From assembly GCF_041381155.1 (NCBI RefSeq), contig NC_091141.1, forward strand, positions 27,587,828 to 27,651,827: a stretch of 64,000 bases of DNA, written 5' to 3'. A program made the position numbers and the translations under genes. How positions within the stretch are numbered: position 1 is the stretch's first letter; every line of letters starts with the position of its first letter. Under the pieces are notes generated by a model. That model saw nothing but the letters and a program-made list of their open reading frames with translations. It was not told the DNA's origin and did no database searches. Origin of the DNA: Argopecten irradians (lineage: Eukaryota > Mollusca > Bivalvia > Pectinida > Pectinidae). Positions 35,301-47,579 of this stretch are shown one piece after another.

Positions 35301-38300
35301 TGATTCTCCTAATAATTGGTTATACTACAGATGGCATCTAGGATTCTGTAACTGGCAGTACACCCCAAACCACCGGGGGTTTGACAGCTTTATGGGGTAC
35401 TACGGTGGTGCCGAGGATTACTATACCCACCAATCAGGTTTGAAAATATGATGTTCATAGTAATTTAGTAAGATAAATATGATGTTCATAGTAATTTAGT
35501 AAGAAAATTTGCATTAATTTGTACTAACAGACTACCTTACCAGCCTTTTTTACCGAGTCTGTTCCTGAAATTTTCGCTGAGTATGCCAATTTGGTTCTAA
35601 TAAACTTGCTTATATCAAATAAATACGGGCTGTAAATCACAATAAACTTCGTTAACATCATTTGTTAGAATATACTCTCACTTCTGTCAGCTTTGACAGT
35701 CACTAAATCAAACACATCATCTGTATTCTCAGGAAGTCTATTTATGCTATGAAATCAGCTTATTCCAATTCTCACAGGGCGGGGGTACGACTTCCGGTTG
35801 AACGACGCTATTCACCACGCACCAGCTGGAGAATATTCCACAGTATGTAAGGCGCACGTGACTTTATCAAAGACGTAACTAAAAATAGATTTGGTGTTTT
35901 ATTACATTTTGTTTATTTTTCTCTCGTTTTCTTGTAGTCTTTGATTGTTGAAATTGTTGAGACATTTAATCTTTTAAAAACTTCTGTTGAGAAAAGTGTT
36001 CTTTTGTCTTGGAAGTACCAATCCTGTGGATAGCGATAAAGACAATTTATATGGGCCACAAAAATTTCGGAGAATATTTTCATTTATCAATTTCAAACCT
36101 ATTGAAACCTATTGTTCTTTCCCTTTCTTGTCTTATGTCCGTGTTGCTAGGTTGTTTTCTTGTCTTATGTCCGTGTTGCTAGGTGACGTATACAAACCGG
36201 GTGATAGACATCATACACCAACATGATCCTCAGACTCAGCCTCTGTTCCTGTATGTCGCCTACCAGAACGTACACTCGCCATTACAGGTAAGAGTTCGTT
36301 ATAGTAATCGTCTTCAGCACACACTCTCTTTAGAACAGAATCAGTATTTCTAAAAATGTGGTTGTTACAGATAGATGGGGAGATGCCATCACATGTATGC
36401 CGACCTTCATCGTATGTTCATAGAGGCTTATGTTTAATGGTAGAATATGTGAATAGTCTTATCTTAATTGGCTCATCAATACAGACATCCAATGGATAGC
36501 TGAAAATACATACAAGAAATACCATTATTATCCCATAGGATAAACAATCAAAATATATATATGAAACATATTTTCCAAGTGACAAAGGCACCATCCTCGA
36601 TACTCCAGGGGTTCCGATCACTTTCGATCTCTACACCCCTGGACTATCTCACAGTGAAATTGAAGGCAGCTCAGCGGAAAACATTTGACCAATCACGGGC
36701 TAGCAAATATTTCATTTGAAGACTACAGAGAGAGCGACGCCTAACATCAAAGCCACAGAGTCAACCACAGTGTACCGTTATACGGCTCTTTTGATGTACA
36801 TCAAATGACTAATTAAGTTACCTGTTCTATTCTAGTTTTACTATGAGATAGTCCAGGGGTGTAGAGATCGTAAGTGATCGGAAGCCCTGGAGTATCGAGG
36901 ATGCAAAGGCACGGGATGTACATATAAAACGCGTCTATGGAGAATATGAACAAACACCTCAAAAGAGTAGGTGCATTAAGGGCCAATTTGGGCCCCTACG
37001 TGTACTTTCTTATTGTACCTACCCCTTCATAACCTCATGTAGTTATCGTTTTACCCCTTTCAAACCATTTTCAAGAAAATGTATAAAAAACGAACATAAT
37101 GATCTAACTGTATCGTCTTTTAATTCTTCTAGACACACTAGAAGTGGAAAATTATATTTGATTTCGAAAATATGGGAAGCTGAATTTGTAATGTTTGACA
37201 TTGTTTGAATTTACATTTTCATTGTTTAAGGTTACATTTACATTGTTTAAATTTACATTTAAAATGCTATCTGCGGCTAAAATTGGTCATTATTGGACTT
37301 ATTCCTTTTAATTATAACCTCATGCAATTGTCTTGTCCTTTTATTTTATAACTATAACAAGGAATTGCCTGTCAGTGTTCATAATAAACTAACTCGTTAA
37401 CCCAGCCTGTGATTACTACAGCATTGACTTCAATCAATTCATTTTCAGAACATTTTGTTTTCCGTTTGAAGGTTCCTCAACATTACGAAGACTTACACTC
37501 ACACATCCCGAACGCTGATCGCAGATCGTTTACAGGTATCCCGTGTTTAGCTATCTAGTTTTTTGTAGAAAGTCCGTTGTTGAAACTGCATTATTTATAC
37601 TTCGAGAGATAAATTTACTGACATATTCTTGAAGGCGACTAAATAGGAAAATTTTACATTCTTTCTTCTTCCTCGGATCCATTTTGACACCGACCCACCT
37701 GTGGCATTGAGTTGTAAGGATGGGGTCTGTCACCTGGCGTTAGATATATATAATATCTGCTAAGTGTTTAATTTAAATGGATCAACGTATCAACAGATAA
37801 TGGTATTTACGACGGCCTCTCCTTTTATGAAAGGAGTTGTATGAATAGTGAGTGCGTGTTTTGGGGTATGTTTGTGTTGTGTTTCCTTTCTTTGTAAAAC
37901 CCCTGTTTAACTAAAGCATACTGTCAACTACACCGAAATGCACATCCTACTCGATCGCATTATACTGAAATCTGACAAGACAATCACGAAATTACATTTA
38001 GCCAGAGCTTTGAGCAGTGACAGAAACCAAAATCCCTACTAAGCCTTTCTTACAGGGGTGACCATGCAAAAATATAAAAAAAAATCGATGTTACAGGTGG
38101 ACCGTGAGAAAGACGTGATATAGAAGAAAGTCTTAATTGTTAATTTGCAAAATAACGTCCTTCCAACAAAACCAGAAAGGAAATGGCAAAGAAAGGATAA
38201 TGGTTTATAAAATGGTCAATTGAAATTCAGTATTACTCCACTGCATGCAAATAATAAATGACGTCGATAATGTAAGTTAGATTTTCTATCCGTGACCTAA

Positions 38301-41300
38301 ACAGAAAATGATGTCGTTGTTGGACAGGAATGGTAAATGCAATGGACGATTCCTTTGGTAATATTACCACAGCCTTGAAGAATGGAGGGTATTGGGATAA
38401 CTTGTTGATCATCTTTACCTCAGATGTAAGTACATTTTTATATAACTTTGTATGCGTCCTTTGCGTGATTTGGACAGATCTAGTGATTAAAATCAGCCGC
38501 CAATGCTGGTTGTGCGAGTTGTAAGCGTATTCATAATATGTTCGTTTTTCTATTGATTTTATAGTTCATTCAGAAGAAAAACATGAGCAATGTCTTCATG
38601 TATAACGAGTAGTGTTTTCTTTTTATATCTGGATCAGCATTGAATAGATCCTAAAGTTTTCATACCACCCTCGTCCTTATTTCTGGGTACAGATATTATT
38701 TCAAATTAGTGTCTAAGACATTTTACCACATCGAATCCATTTTAATTCCGCAAAAGTCATTTGTCTGCTACGATTGACCTTACCGCGATTAGAAATATTA
38801 ACTTTGAGGACACTACATTATGGATACTATTATAGTACTTTTAGATAGTGAAAAAAATAACGGAATTTTCGGTATTGTGATCATTTATTAATTTTGACTG
38901 TTTTAGCCTTTTCCTTATTGTTTTCCTTATTCTTAAATTAAATTAAATTAAAACTAATTTAATTAATCATTAAAGTGGTATTGGTAATTAATTCGTTTTC
39001 TCGCTTAACTTATCAGGGAAGAGATAAAATAAATTTAAATAGTTTATTTACTTTTCATTTATCGTTCTTCATTCCACAATATTACTAATATATAAACAGG
39101 AATGTTTCTTGGTCATTTTACACTTGAAATACGCTTTGTATAAAAACTAAAAAAAAACTTATTTTTTAGTATTTTGATTTTGCAGCTTCATATTCTGTGG
39201 AAAAATCATTAGAAACTATTTATCAAATGATAAACTTAAAAGATGAAAGTGCTTTAGTGTGTTCTAACCTCAATCATGTACAAAACTCCAAACTTCTTAT
39301 CTAATGTTTCAATGATGACGATGCCACAGCATCCCTGACCACATAACATTTGAAACAACCACATTAATAAATTGTAAGCGTCATTTGGTTAAGAATATTT
39401 CTGTATCTACAGAACGGAGGCTCGATAACTGAGGGTGGCAATAACTGGCCCCTAAGGGGTAATAAAGGTACACTATGGGAAGGCGGTACGCGGGTACCCG
39501 GATTTGTGTACAGCCCCTCCCTCCTGTCCAAGACGGGCTATACAAATTCAGAGTGAGTATAAATATATAATTTCATTAAGAATATTTTATTGTCATATGT
39601 TAAATACAATGGAATTTTGGAAACAGGCAATATGCCTTTACATGTCCTCCCCATACAAAGAGTGTTTTAGTTATGGTGACATAAAACATTAAGATATTAA
39701 ATGTATGTAGCACTAACTACATGTATTAGATATGTTGCACTCTCGATGTTAGAAGATTTTAATTGTAAACCCTCACCTAGCATCGTTCTACAATGTTCTG
39801 TGACCTCTCTGGTACAATTAATACATTCTTTATAATTTGGAAATCGAGTCTTATGAATCATGACATAAGACTACGAATAGAGAAGTTAATATCAATAGTG
39901 CAGTTGATTAAATATCAAGGCCGTGGTTGATTAAGCAGTATTGGGCTACCATAAGAACATCCGTTGAGTGGATATTAATGTTTGCTTTATAAACATAACA
40001 TCATGTCGTTATATTTGGAATTTAATTTCGATCAATCAACGTTTAAAGCAATGATAAATAAAATGCTACGATATTCTTATGATCAATTTTGCATTTGATC
40101 ATGATTAACATCCTTTCCGTTTTTATTCTGAGACGGGGGATATTAATTTCGGTTTGTCCGTCTGTCTGTCTGTAACGATTGGTTTCCATGCACAAATTCT
40201 AAGCGATTTTTTGTAACTTGATCACATGTTTCAATGTGCCAAGAGCTCGGATTAGTTCGCTTGGCACTTTTATCGGATCCAATTTGGCGGAGTTTTGCCC
40301 TTTGATTTACGAAAAAGGCATTTTTGTTTGTTTCCGTTCAATAACTCGGACAAATATTACCGGATTTACTCGAAACTTGGTACTGTTTTAAATGTCTAAA
40401 GGCCTTGGTCAAGTTCGATCGCGACTTTGCTTGGACACTATTTGGATTAGTTATGGCCCTTTGATTAACAAAAAATGTTATTTTCGTATGTTTTCGTTCA
40501 ATAACTTTCGCAAATATTACTGGATTTTCTTGAAGCTTGGAAACATGTTTAAATGTCTCGGAGCCTTCGCCAAGTTCGATAAGCACTTTCATTGGACAAT
40601 ATTTGGAGGACCTAATGGGCCTTCGATTAACGCAAGCGGGGGATATAAATTTCATGAATTTGATTGTTTGTCTAATTCTGGAATGAAAAAAATGATTAGC
40701 CAAACCTAAAATCCACATAACATTACGTAAAAGCATTTAAGCACGCCGGTTTTTATGTATAATATAGGTAAATGCATGAATTGTAAATTAAAAGTCTTAG
40801 AGGAGCTTCTGTTCAGTACGTCAGTAAACAAACAGTCGATGGTAAATGTGACTAACCGTTGATCGGTATTTGACCTAGATGGGTATGTCGGATATCACTA
40901 TGACCTAAATTTGCATGGTAGATGTCATTTTGACCTAGATGTATATGACGAGTATCGATGTGATCCAGATTTGTATGACGAGTGTCGATATGGCGTGTGT
41001 CGATGTGATCAAGATTTCTATTGGTAGATGTCGTTGTGACCTAGATTTGCATGGCGGATGTGTCGGTGATGAAATAGAGAACCTTTACTCTTATTGAGGT
41101 TTTGGTTTTAGTATATTTGTTTTGGGCTCTGTACAAATCTAGATTTTGGATACTTTACACTGGTGTTATAAGCTGATATTGGTTTTTTTCACATTATCAA
41201 TATACAAACTTTCACTGACTTCTAAAAACATGAAGTCACATTAAGCTCAGGAACAAATCTTGTAAAACAGGTGTTATGTTCGGTCATTGATCTGTTGATA

Positions 41301-44300
41301 AGTAATTATATAAGACTGCTGAAGAACACAACATACGACAAATATATTCAACAAATCTTAATAAAAATATATGCATTAAAATGAATTTATATTTTAGAAT
41401 GATACATGCTGTTGATTGGTTTCCTACAATACTAGCGGCTGCTGGGGGCATCAGTGGTAATTAGCATGTTCATAACATTGACAAAAGAGGCTTTTGATTT
41501 AAAAATCTTTAGTCTTTATTAGAAACAAGTTGTCGTATAACAAAAACTGGGTTTTTCAGTCATGCAAACATTCATACAATCAGATGTGAAATATTGCTTT
41601 AGATTGTCGTGTGTATGGCAAAACGGTGAAATTCAGGTAAAATGATGCATTGCGTCAAAATAGCTATTTTTTTTATTCATAATAGCTCAAAATCAAGCAC
41701 ACACGCTTATAATTTTTTATTCTATTTTTTCACTTTGATGTGAACTTCTATTGCCAAAATAAATATTAGAACAAAAAGTTACTCATGGGAAAAAGTACTT
41801 ATATACAGAGAGGTTTTGAAGCTTCACACAAACCAATTCTGTCATATCACTCGCCCTCACAAGGAAAAAAAAAGACTTTAAAAGTAAACAAACCAGCTCA
41901 ACAGGTGGCCACTCCAGTATCCTCCAGCATCATTTAAACCTGCTATTTGAAATTCTTATTTCATACAAATGTAAGGAATTGCCACCGAAGCATATTTTTC
42001 AATTCAAAACGGTTATGTACAATACAGATATATCAATAGAGTAATTTTTCGCAATGTTTCCTCGTTTGATACATTATGTACGAGCGAATGAAATTTGGCA
42101 TTAAATACTCTAATTTTCCGCAATGTTTCCTCGTCTGATAAATTATGTACGAGCGAATGAATTTCGGCATTAAATATTAAGTTTCTTTGTTACAGATAAC
42201 CGCATGGACGGTGTTAGTCAGTGGAGCATGCTGCAGCATGGTACCCAGTCGGCGAGGACCGAATTTGTTTACAACATAGACGATATCAGCGGTCACGCCG
42301 CCATCAGGTAAACTTAAGCTTATTAATGACCTACATGTAAATTTTATCTTGAAACGGATTCAAACCCTTTCAAATTAATAGTCTTTATTATAACTAGAAA
42401 GAATCGGTCATATTCCATAGATTTCTGCATCAACATCAGCTAAATGTATTATCTCAAATAACCTTTACATGATTTCAAAGAATGCAAAAATATTATATCA
42501 GCTCTGCTAATAGACACCTCCCATTTTGCCCGACACGGACTTCCGAAATTCGGGGGTTGTCGCAAAAAAACAAATTCAACAAATTAGATTCATCTTACTT
42601 TTTCATGTTCATCCCATGTTTATCCGAACATATATGTATATAGAATAAAATAATGATTATAATTTAATTCCGATAACTCAATCAGGTACAAATTAGGCAT
42701 AAATTGCCTTGAGGTTAATTACTTTTACAATAAAAGAATAGAGTTGTAGCGCATTAATATCTTATCCAATAATTCAGTTTGGCCAATAACTGTGCAGCTT
42801 TTAAAATTCCCCGCGAAAATGTTCTACGACCCGCGTTATGAAAATTAACATTTAATTTGTCTTAATTAGATTTTTCAATAGATGATGACGAATGTAGTAT
42901 TTACGATGAGTTAATAACTTTTGCGATTCTACACAAGGATCGATCTCGTTTTACATTCCCCTTTTAAAAATTAAAAAGTAATGGGCTTTTACACCGAACA
43001 AATAAGATATATCAGAAATTGTTACCGGCCATGCACTGTCACTATTGATACACAGGCTTTCGACTCTGTATGTCGTCCGTATATCTATAGTCAAAAGCCT
43101 GTGTATCAAATGAAAAACGATATCGGTCTGGATATGCACTCAAGCTTGACACAGGGGTCGTCCTATAGTCAAAAGCCTGTGTATCAAATGAAAAACGATA
43201 TCGGTCTGGATATGCACTCAAGCTTGACACAGGGGTCGTCCTTGAGTGGCATGTTCTTGATACAAGAACACTGTTCTCCGGGAATAATTTCGCCCGAACG
43301 CAAAGAACATGAAACGAGAACATTATTCATTGCTTCAATTTGACTTTCTTGTCTGTGGCCGTGAAGTGCGATTATAAGATTAAAAATACTGATGTAAATG
43401 TGAATTTATATATTTCTAAGTAACAACAGGTCGTAGCTGTGAAGTTTGTTTATTAACGAATATCCAAAGACTTCTTTGTAGTGACGTAACGTTACCGTAC
43501 AAGTCACTTGTTTAGAAATGCGAGAAACTTTGGCTGGCACGAGTGTCACTTATATATTAGCAGAGACATAGATAATTTATATATTGACTGATCAGATTAT
43601 TAAGTGAAATGTATTTAATTGAATCTGAAATATTATTTCAACAATTAACGTTCAATATTTCAAGGTGTGGGTTTTTTTCAGGATTGTTATATGTATATAC
43701 AAAGTGGTGTCTCCGATTCGGTTTCATCTTCAATGTTAAGAATATCATCTATAAATTGATAAATTGCAAATGTTTCCAAGTTCCCTACTCTGGCATCGCC
43801 ATATTTGTTCTTAGGTCATGTCCACGTTGTTTGGGCGAGAATTCATGAGAACATGTTCTCGCATACCCTCGGATAAGGAAAAAATTGTCGCCCAAAGACA
43901 CCCCCAAAGTCAGCCTTCACGTGCATAGAGACAGGACAATGCTGTAGCAGACGACTATTTTAAGCTCAGAAACAAGCACATCATATCAAACATGTATAAT
44001 AAACAAACTTAAACAATGAACACAAAATTTAAAGTAATCACACATTTAAAGTTATATAGAAGTTACAAGCAGTATAAAATTTATTACAAAATATCAAGAA
44101 CGTACATGTATCTACGTCCTTGAAATATAAAACAAAGTGTACCAAATTATACCTGAAGTATGTTTTAAAGATACGAAACTTGATTGCACCCCCTGATTTC
44201 AAGCGGAGCCAATCAAATGTCCAGAAGTTGGGTAATGGATATGTTTAATTAATACCGCGTATATAAACTGAGTTTTGTTTTTAAAAAAAACTGTTCATGT

Positions 44301-45984
44301 ATATTCTATTTTGTATCATTTACATTTGATTGGTTTTCAGTATAACCTGTCAAAAATGGCAAAATGGGAGATGTCTATTAAGAATCATTACAAAAATAAA
44401 CATTTGGCATTCTACCGTTATAAACAAAAATAAGATTCTATCGGCTATCAGTGCAGTTCACACTTAACGCATATCCACGCAGCCTCGTTTTCAAAGAGTT
44501 ATGCGAATTTATATTTAGAACTGTGCTAAATTTACACGGGGCTTCCCCATAATTCCAATGGTCAAAACTGGACACTGTAAGCAGAACTTGACCATCATTA
44601 TGGTATACAAGGACTTTTGGAAGGTCAAAGAACGTATTTAGACTGGTTTCCTTTGCCCGACTATTCGCCGTGTTTTGACTACTGTGACATATTTCGTTTG
44701 TTATTGGAATTTCCTTTCTGCAGAAAGACGCACATATTGTAGTAGATTTACATTTGTATATTCGTTGTAAAAGTTGATTTATTATGTATTCGAATACATT
44801 TTGAGAATTCTAAGGCATCACTTTAATATCCGTGATGCTGTTACGATAGAAAATAACTAGTTTTTCAATTTGAAGCGTATCTTTCATCTATGGGTGTTGC
44901 CATATTGCATAAGCCCAAACGCGTTCCATTTGGCGGTGTCGTATCAATTCAGTATACCTGATACGAATTTACGAAAGGAACGCACACGTAACGGTGGTAA
45001 CCTACCTCCATTTCAGAGTGGGTGATTACAAACTAGTAACCGGAAGTGGTGGAGCTAGAGACGGCTGGTATCCGGTGAATCATTGGCACCAACACCAGCA
45101 TCACTCTAGTACAACGTCAGCATCATCAACACAATTATATAACCTAAGAGGTGATCTGATGTTCTATTGTCTCAAGTGACAACTTAAAGCCATACTGGCA
45201 GGCGACCAATTCTCGCCAAGTACCAATTCTCGCAATCGCCATGGTATTTTTATAGTTCAATGCTAATTTCCATGCATAATGATATCTACTGCTCGAAGAC
45301 ATTGCCATGTAAGTTTCCACAAATTCGTATGAAATCATACAAATACTCATGTATGGTATTGACTGGGTAACGTACTTAGCAAGAATTGGTCGCTAACCAG
45401 TATATGTATTGTATATAGAGTATGGTCTTCAATTAGCATATTGCTTGATTCGACTGAGCTGAACAACTAAAATTTGCAAGTGTTCAGTTTTCCAGTAAAA
45501 TGTTTGAAGTTAGGCTTCACTCTCCCTGTAAACTCCAAAGGGTTTGTGATTGGTCATTGTCATTTTTTCTCCTAAATTGTCTTCAGAGGGGTGCATTCGG
45601 CAAACCTCGACCGATTCCGGTACCCTAGATGTAGGGTACCGGAATCGGCCGAGGTTTGCCGAATGTCCAAGGGTGGACCAATATAATGACAGTGAAAGTA
45701 ACCCCTAAAGTATCGAGGATGATATTTAAATGATTTATATGCTAATAAGACGTTGAATAAAATCAACCAACTAAAACTCCCTATCTTTCACATTTTTTTT
45801 TTTTAATTATTTAGATGACCCTACCGAGCACCATGACATTTCCAGTCAGTACCCCGATATTGTCAGTAGCCTGCAGACTAAGTTGGCCAACTACAGGAAG
45901 AACCAGATGGTGCCACAGAATCCGGACTCAGTACAGCACGTCCTTCACAGCTATAATAACGTGTGGACGCCTGGGTGGTGCTGA
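32316..45984 (+). CDS. Arylsulfatase B-like sulfatase, 14 exons, 474 aa
   Basis: Exons: 32316-32418, 33723-33834, 34335-34386, 34799-34902, 35331-35437, 35778-35842, 36183-36287, 37472-37535, 38328-38425, 39413-39552, 41398-41456, 42196-42307, 45017-45150, 45815-45984. All junctions are GT-AG and phases agree, giving an unbroken 474-residue frame. Residues 1-21 are a signal peptide. Sulfatase marks: D32-D33 (metal), C70-S-P-S-R74 (Cys70 becomes formylglycine), G-K-W-H-L-G at 123-128, H212 in N-V-H-S-P-L-Q, S-D-N-G-G with D270/N271, and G-N-K-G-T with K288. The family hydrolyses sulfate esters; ARSB removes 4-sulfate from N-acetylgalactosamine in dermatan/chondroitin sulfate in lysosomes. Here the substrate is inferred only, since invertebrates have many paralogues. 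At 474 aa it is somewhat shorter than human ARSB (about 530), and the C-terminus is variable. Introns hold a minisatellite and several MITEs; no lesion was seen in the exons. Confidence 0.92.
33039..33447. repeat. ~15-bp minisatellite in sulfatase intron 1
   Basis: The repeated unit is GTAAACACCTGTGGG with TGTGTGG and TTTGGA variants, about 25 copies. The 15-nt period keeps several minus-strand frames open (F-T-P-Q-V type peptides), but these are artefacts of the repeat. Confidence 0.9.
35441..35505 (+). repeat. Short tandem duplication in sulfatase intron 5
   Basis: AAATATGATGTTCATAGTAA followed by TTTAGTAAG occurs twice with a period of about 33 bp. Confidence 0.7.
36583..36912. mobile_element. 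MULE-like MITE with 9-bp target duplication in sulfatase intron 7
   Basis: The element 36592-36903 (312 bp) begins CATCCTCGATACTCCAGGGG and ends with the inverse (CCCTGGAGTATCGAGGATG). It is flanked by the exact 9-bp direct repeat CAAAGGCAC at 36583-36591 and 36904-36912. Nine-base duplications are typical of Mutator-like elements. Related copies are at 3435, 21240 and about 45500. Confidence 0.85.
40130..40690 (+). repeat. Dispersed repeat with GTCTGTCTG head and ~161-bp internal units (sulfatase intron 10)
   Basis: It starts GGGGGATATTAATTTC then GTCCGTCTGTCTGTCTG, followed by about 2.5 units carrying CGTTCAATAACT, AAATATTAC, TTCGATC/TTCGATA and ATGGCCCTTTGATTA. It ends GCGGGGGATATAAATTTC. 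Non-coding; its architecture resembles the unrelated repeat at 51357. Confidence 0.65.
42040..42175 (+). repeat. Tandem duplication of about 70 bp in sulfatase intron 11
   Basis: TCGCAATGTTTCCTCGTTTG and ATGTACGAGCGAATGAA...GGCATTAAATA occur twice with few differences. Confidence 0.75.
43085..43241 (+). repeat. 78-bp perfect tandem duplication in sulfatase intron 12
   Basis: CTATAGTCAAAAGCCTGTGT starts at 43085 and again at 43163. Both copies run identically through TTGACACAGGGGTCGTCC. An inverted ACACAGGCTTTCGACTC sits just left, at about 43050, so a hairpin is possible. Confidence 0.85.
45500..45722. mobile_element. MULE-like MITE family copy interrupted by a palindrome (sulfatase intron 13)
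   Basis: The right end GTAACCCCTAAAGTATCGAG then GATG fits the family at 36592. The inner 45594-45665 is a separate palindrome: arms of 34 bp beginning CATTCGGCAAACCTCG and containing GATTCCGGTACCCTA, around GATG. The left end is not resolved. Confidence 0.6.
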
Positions 45985-45996
45985 AGGCGTTTAAAC

Positions 45997-46002
45997 AATA
46001 AA
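45997..46002 (+). terminator. Poly(A) signal of the sulfatase gene
   Basis: AATAAA 13 bp after the TGA at 45982-45984; a second (AATAAA) lies near 46023. Confidence 0.6.
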
Positions 46003-46767
46003 ATGCATAAAAAATCACGTTTAATAAAATGAACAAATATTTTTTCTTTTCTCATTTATGCCCTATGATACTCATTTGCTACCGACCTACACAGTATATG
46101 GTGTTTGCATTGAGGTTGCTAATAAATGTTCAAAGTCTGTTCCCAAAAATGTGTTCAAGGAAATAAAATGGTAAAGACTATTATGAACATGGTGCATTTA
46201 ATTTATAAATAAAAATGACGGTCGTCATTTCAAATATCCAACAAAAAAAATGACGCTCATACACAAGAGAACTAAGATATAACAATTATTTTGTATATTT
46301 ACATTTCGACAGGTTTATCATAACAATACTTTTGAGCCCCGTGAGATATTTATTATTTATTTAACGCTATACGCATGGCTGGAACAACCTTGGAACTAAT
46401 TGAATAATGTAACAGCTGATTCAGATTTCGCGGGAAACTGTGTCAATTTCCGGAGCGCAGCAAAAGAGTTCTAATGACGTTGTTTTATTAGATTCCCGTC
46501 TCAACTACCTCCCTTGCGTACGCTTCACATAGTGAGCGGAGTACAGCCTGGTGGAGAGTAGAGAACTAAGGGAAGGGAAACAGTCTGTTGTTTTATCCGG
46601 TGTCTTTGTGATATTTCAAAAATTTGCACGTTCTATTTATATATATTAGAGTTGGATCTTTAGGAATGACTTAATTTTCACAATATGAAATTAGAACAGT
46701 AAACAGAACAAATCCTGGTCTCATTCACCATCAATGTATAAATAAGCGTCAAAAGTGACGTTCATTT

Positions 46768-46926
46768 AAGCATTGAATGTCTTTCAGTTGGCTTTCATAG
46801 CCAATATGAATGCCAACTGGACAGAGGCAAGTTCCATGAGACGCTTCATGTTTGATTTACCGCTATCCAGTTGGCATTCCTATTGGCTACAATGTATGAA
46901 TGCCAACTGAAAGACGTTCAATGCTT
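46768..46926. repeat. Foldback
   Basis: AAGCATTGAATGTCTTTCAG then TTGGC is matched by the inverted GCCAACTGAAAGACGTTCAA then TGCTT; inner arms share ATGAATGCCAACTGGA-like sequence. Confidence 0.65.
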
Positions 46927-46964
46927 ATATCTACATTTGGCTACACTTTTATGTTGAAATACCA

Positions 46965-47575
46965 ATGACTCGTTTTGCATCAATAGTGAATTAATCATTC
47001 GTTATCGTCGAAGATGGAACAGCCATTTCAAATTCAAATTCAAAATTCTTTTATTACTTAAGGCTTTACAGCCCACCAGTACAAAATATAACATTTTGGA
47101 ACAGCCGTTTTCCATGATCACTGGCACGACAAATGTGACGTCACAATGATAATGACGTCATGATAAGCGATTGAAGTTCATAGTCTATATGACTTCCAGC
47201 TGCTCTTGATAAAGTTACATAGTGAGACTGAAGTGCAAGTGCAAATATACAAAAATGAACGTCAAATTCGTTGGTAACGTTATTTAAGGATTTTTAAAAA
47301 TTTTGTTGAGGTTATTAGGGTATAATGATAATGGAGCATGTGTAATTATGTAACCGCGGCGAAGTAATATTTACACGAGCTCCATTATCATTATACCCTC
47401 ATAACCTCAACAAAATCTATTCCTTATATTTACAGTTTTTCCTGTAAATGAATATCATTTGTTATCGCGACAGTTGCATATTTTTTGTCTTAAAATATCC
47501 ATATTTTTTACTCTCCCGTCATCGTCAACGAATTCGATTGAACAGCTGATTGTGAATTGGAAACGAGTCATTCAT
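46965..47575. mobile_element. Nested foldback element
   Basis: Outer ends AATGACTCGTTTTGCATCAA and the inverse of TTGGAAACGAGTCATT enclose an inner near-perfect hairpin, 47301-47416 (TTTTGTTGAGGTTATTAGGG with TATAATGATAATGGAGC, and inverse). The TTCAAATTCAAATTCAAAAT stretch at 47031 may be a retroposon tail inserted in it. Confidence 0.5.
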
Positions 47576-47579
47576 ATGT

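Noticed and set aside
42981..43343. Overlapping 120- and 93-codon frames
   Set aside because: Both follow the 78-bp duplication within a sulfatase intron.
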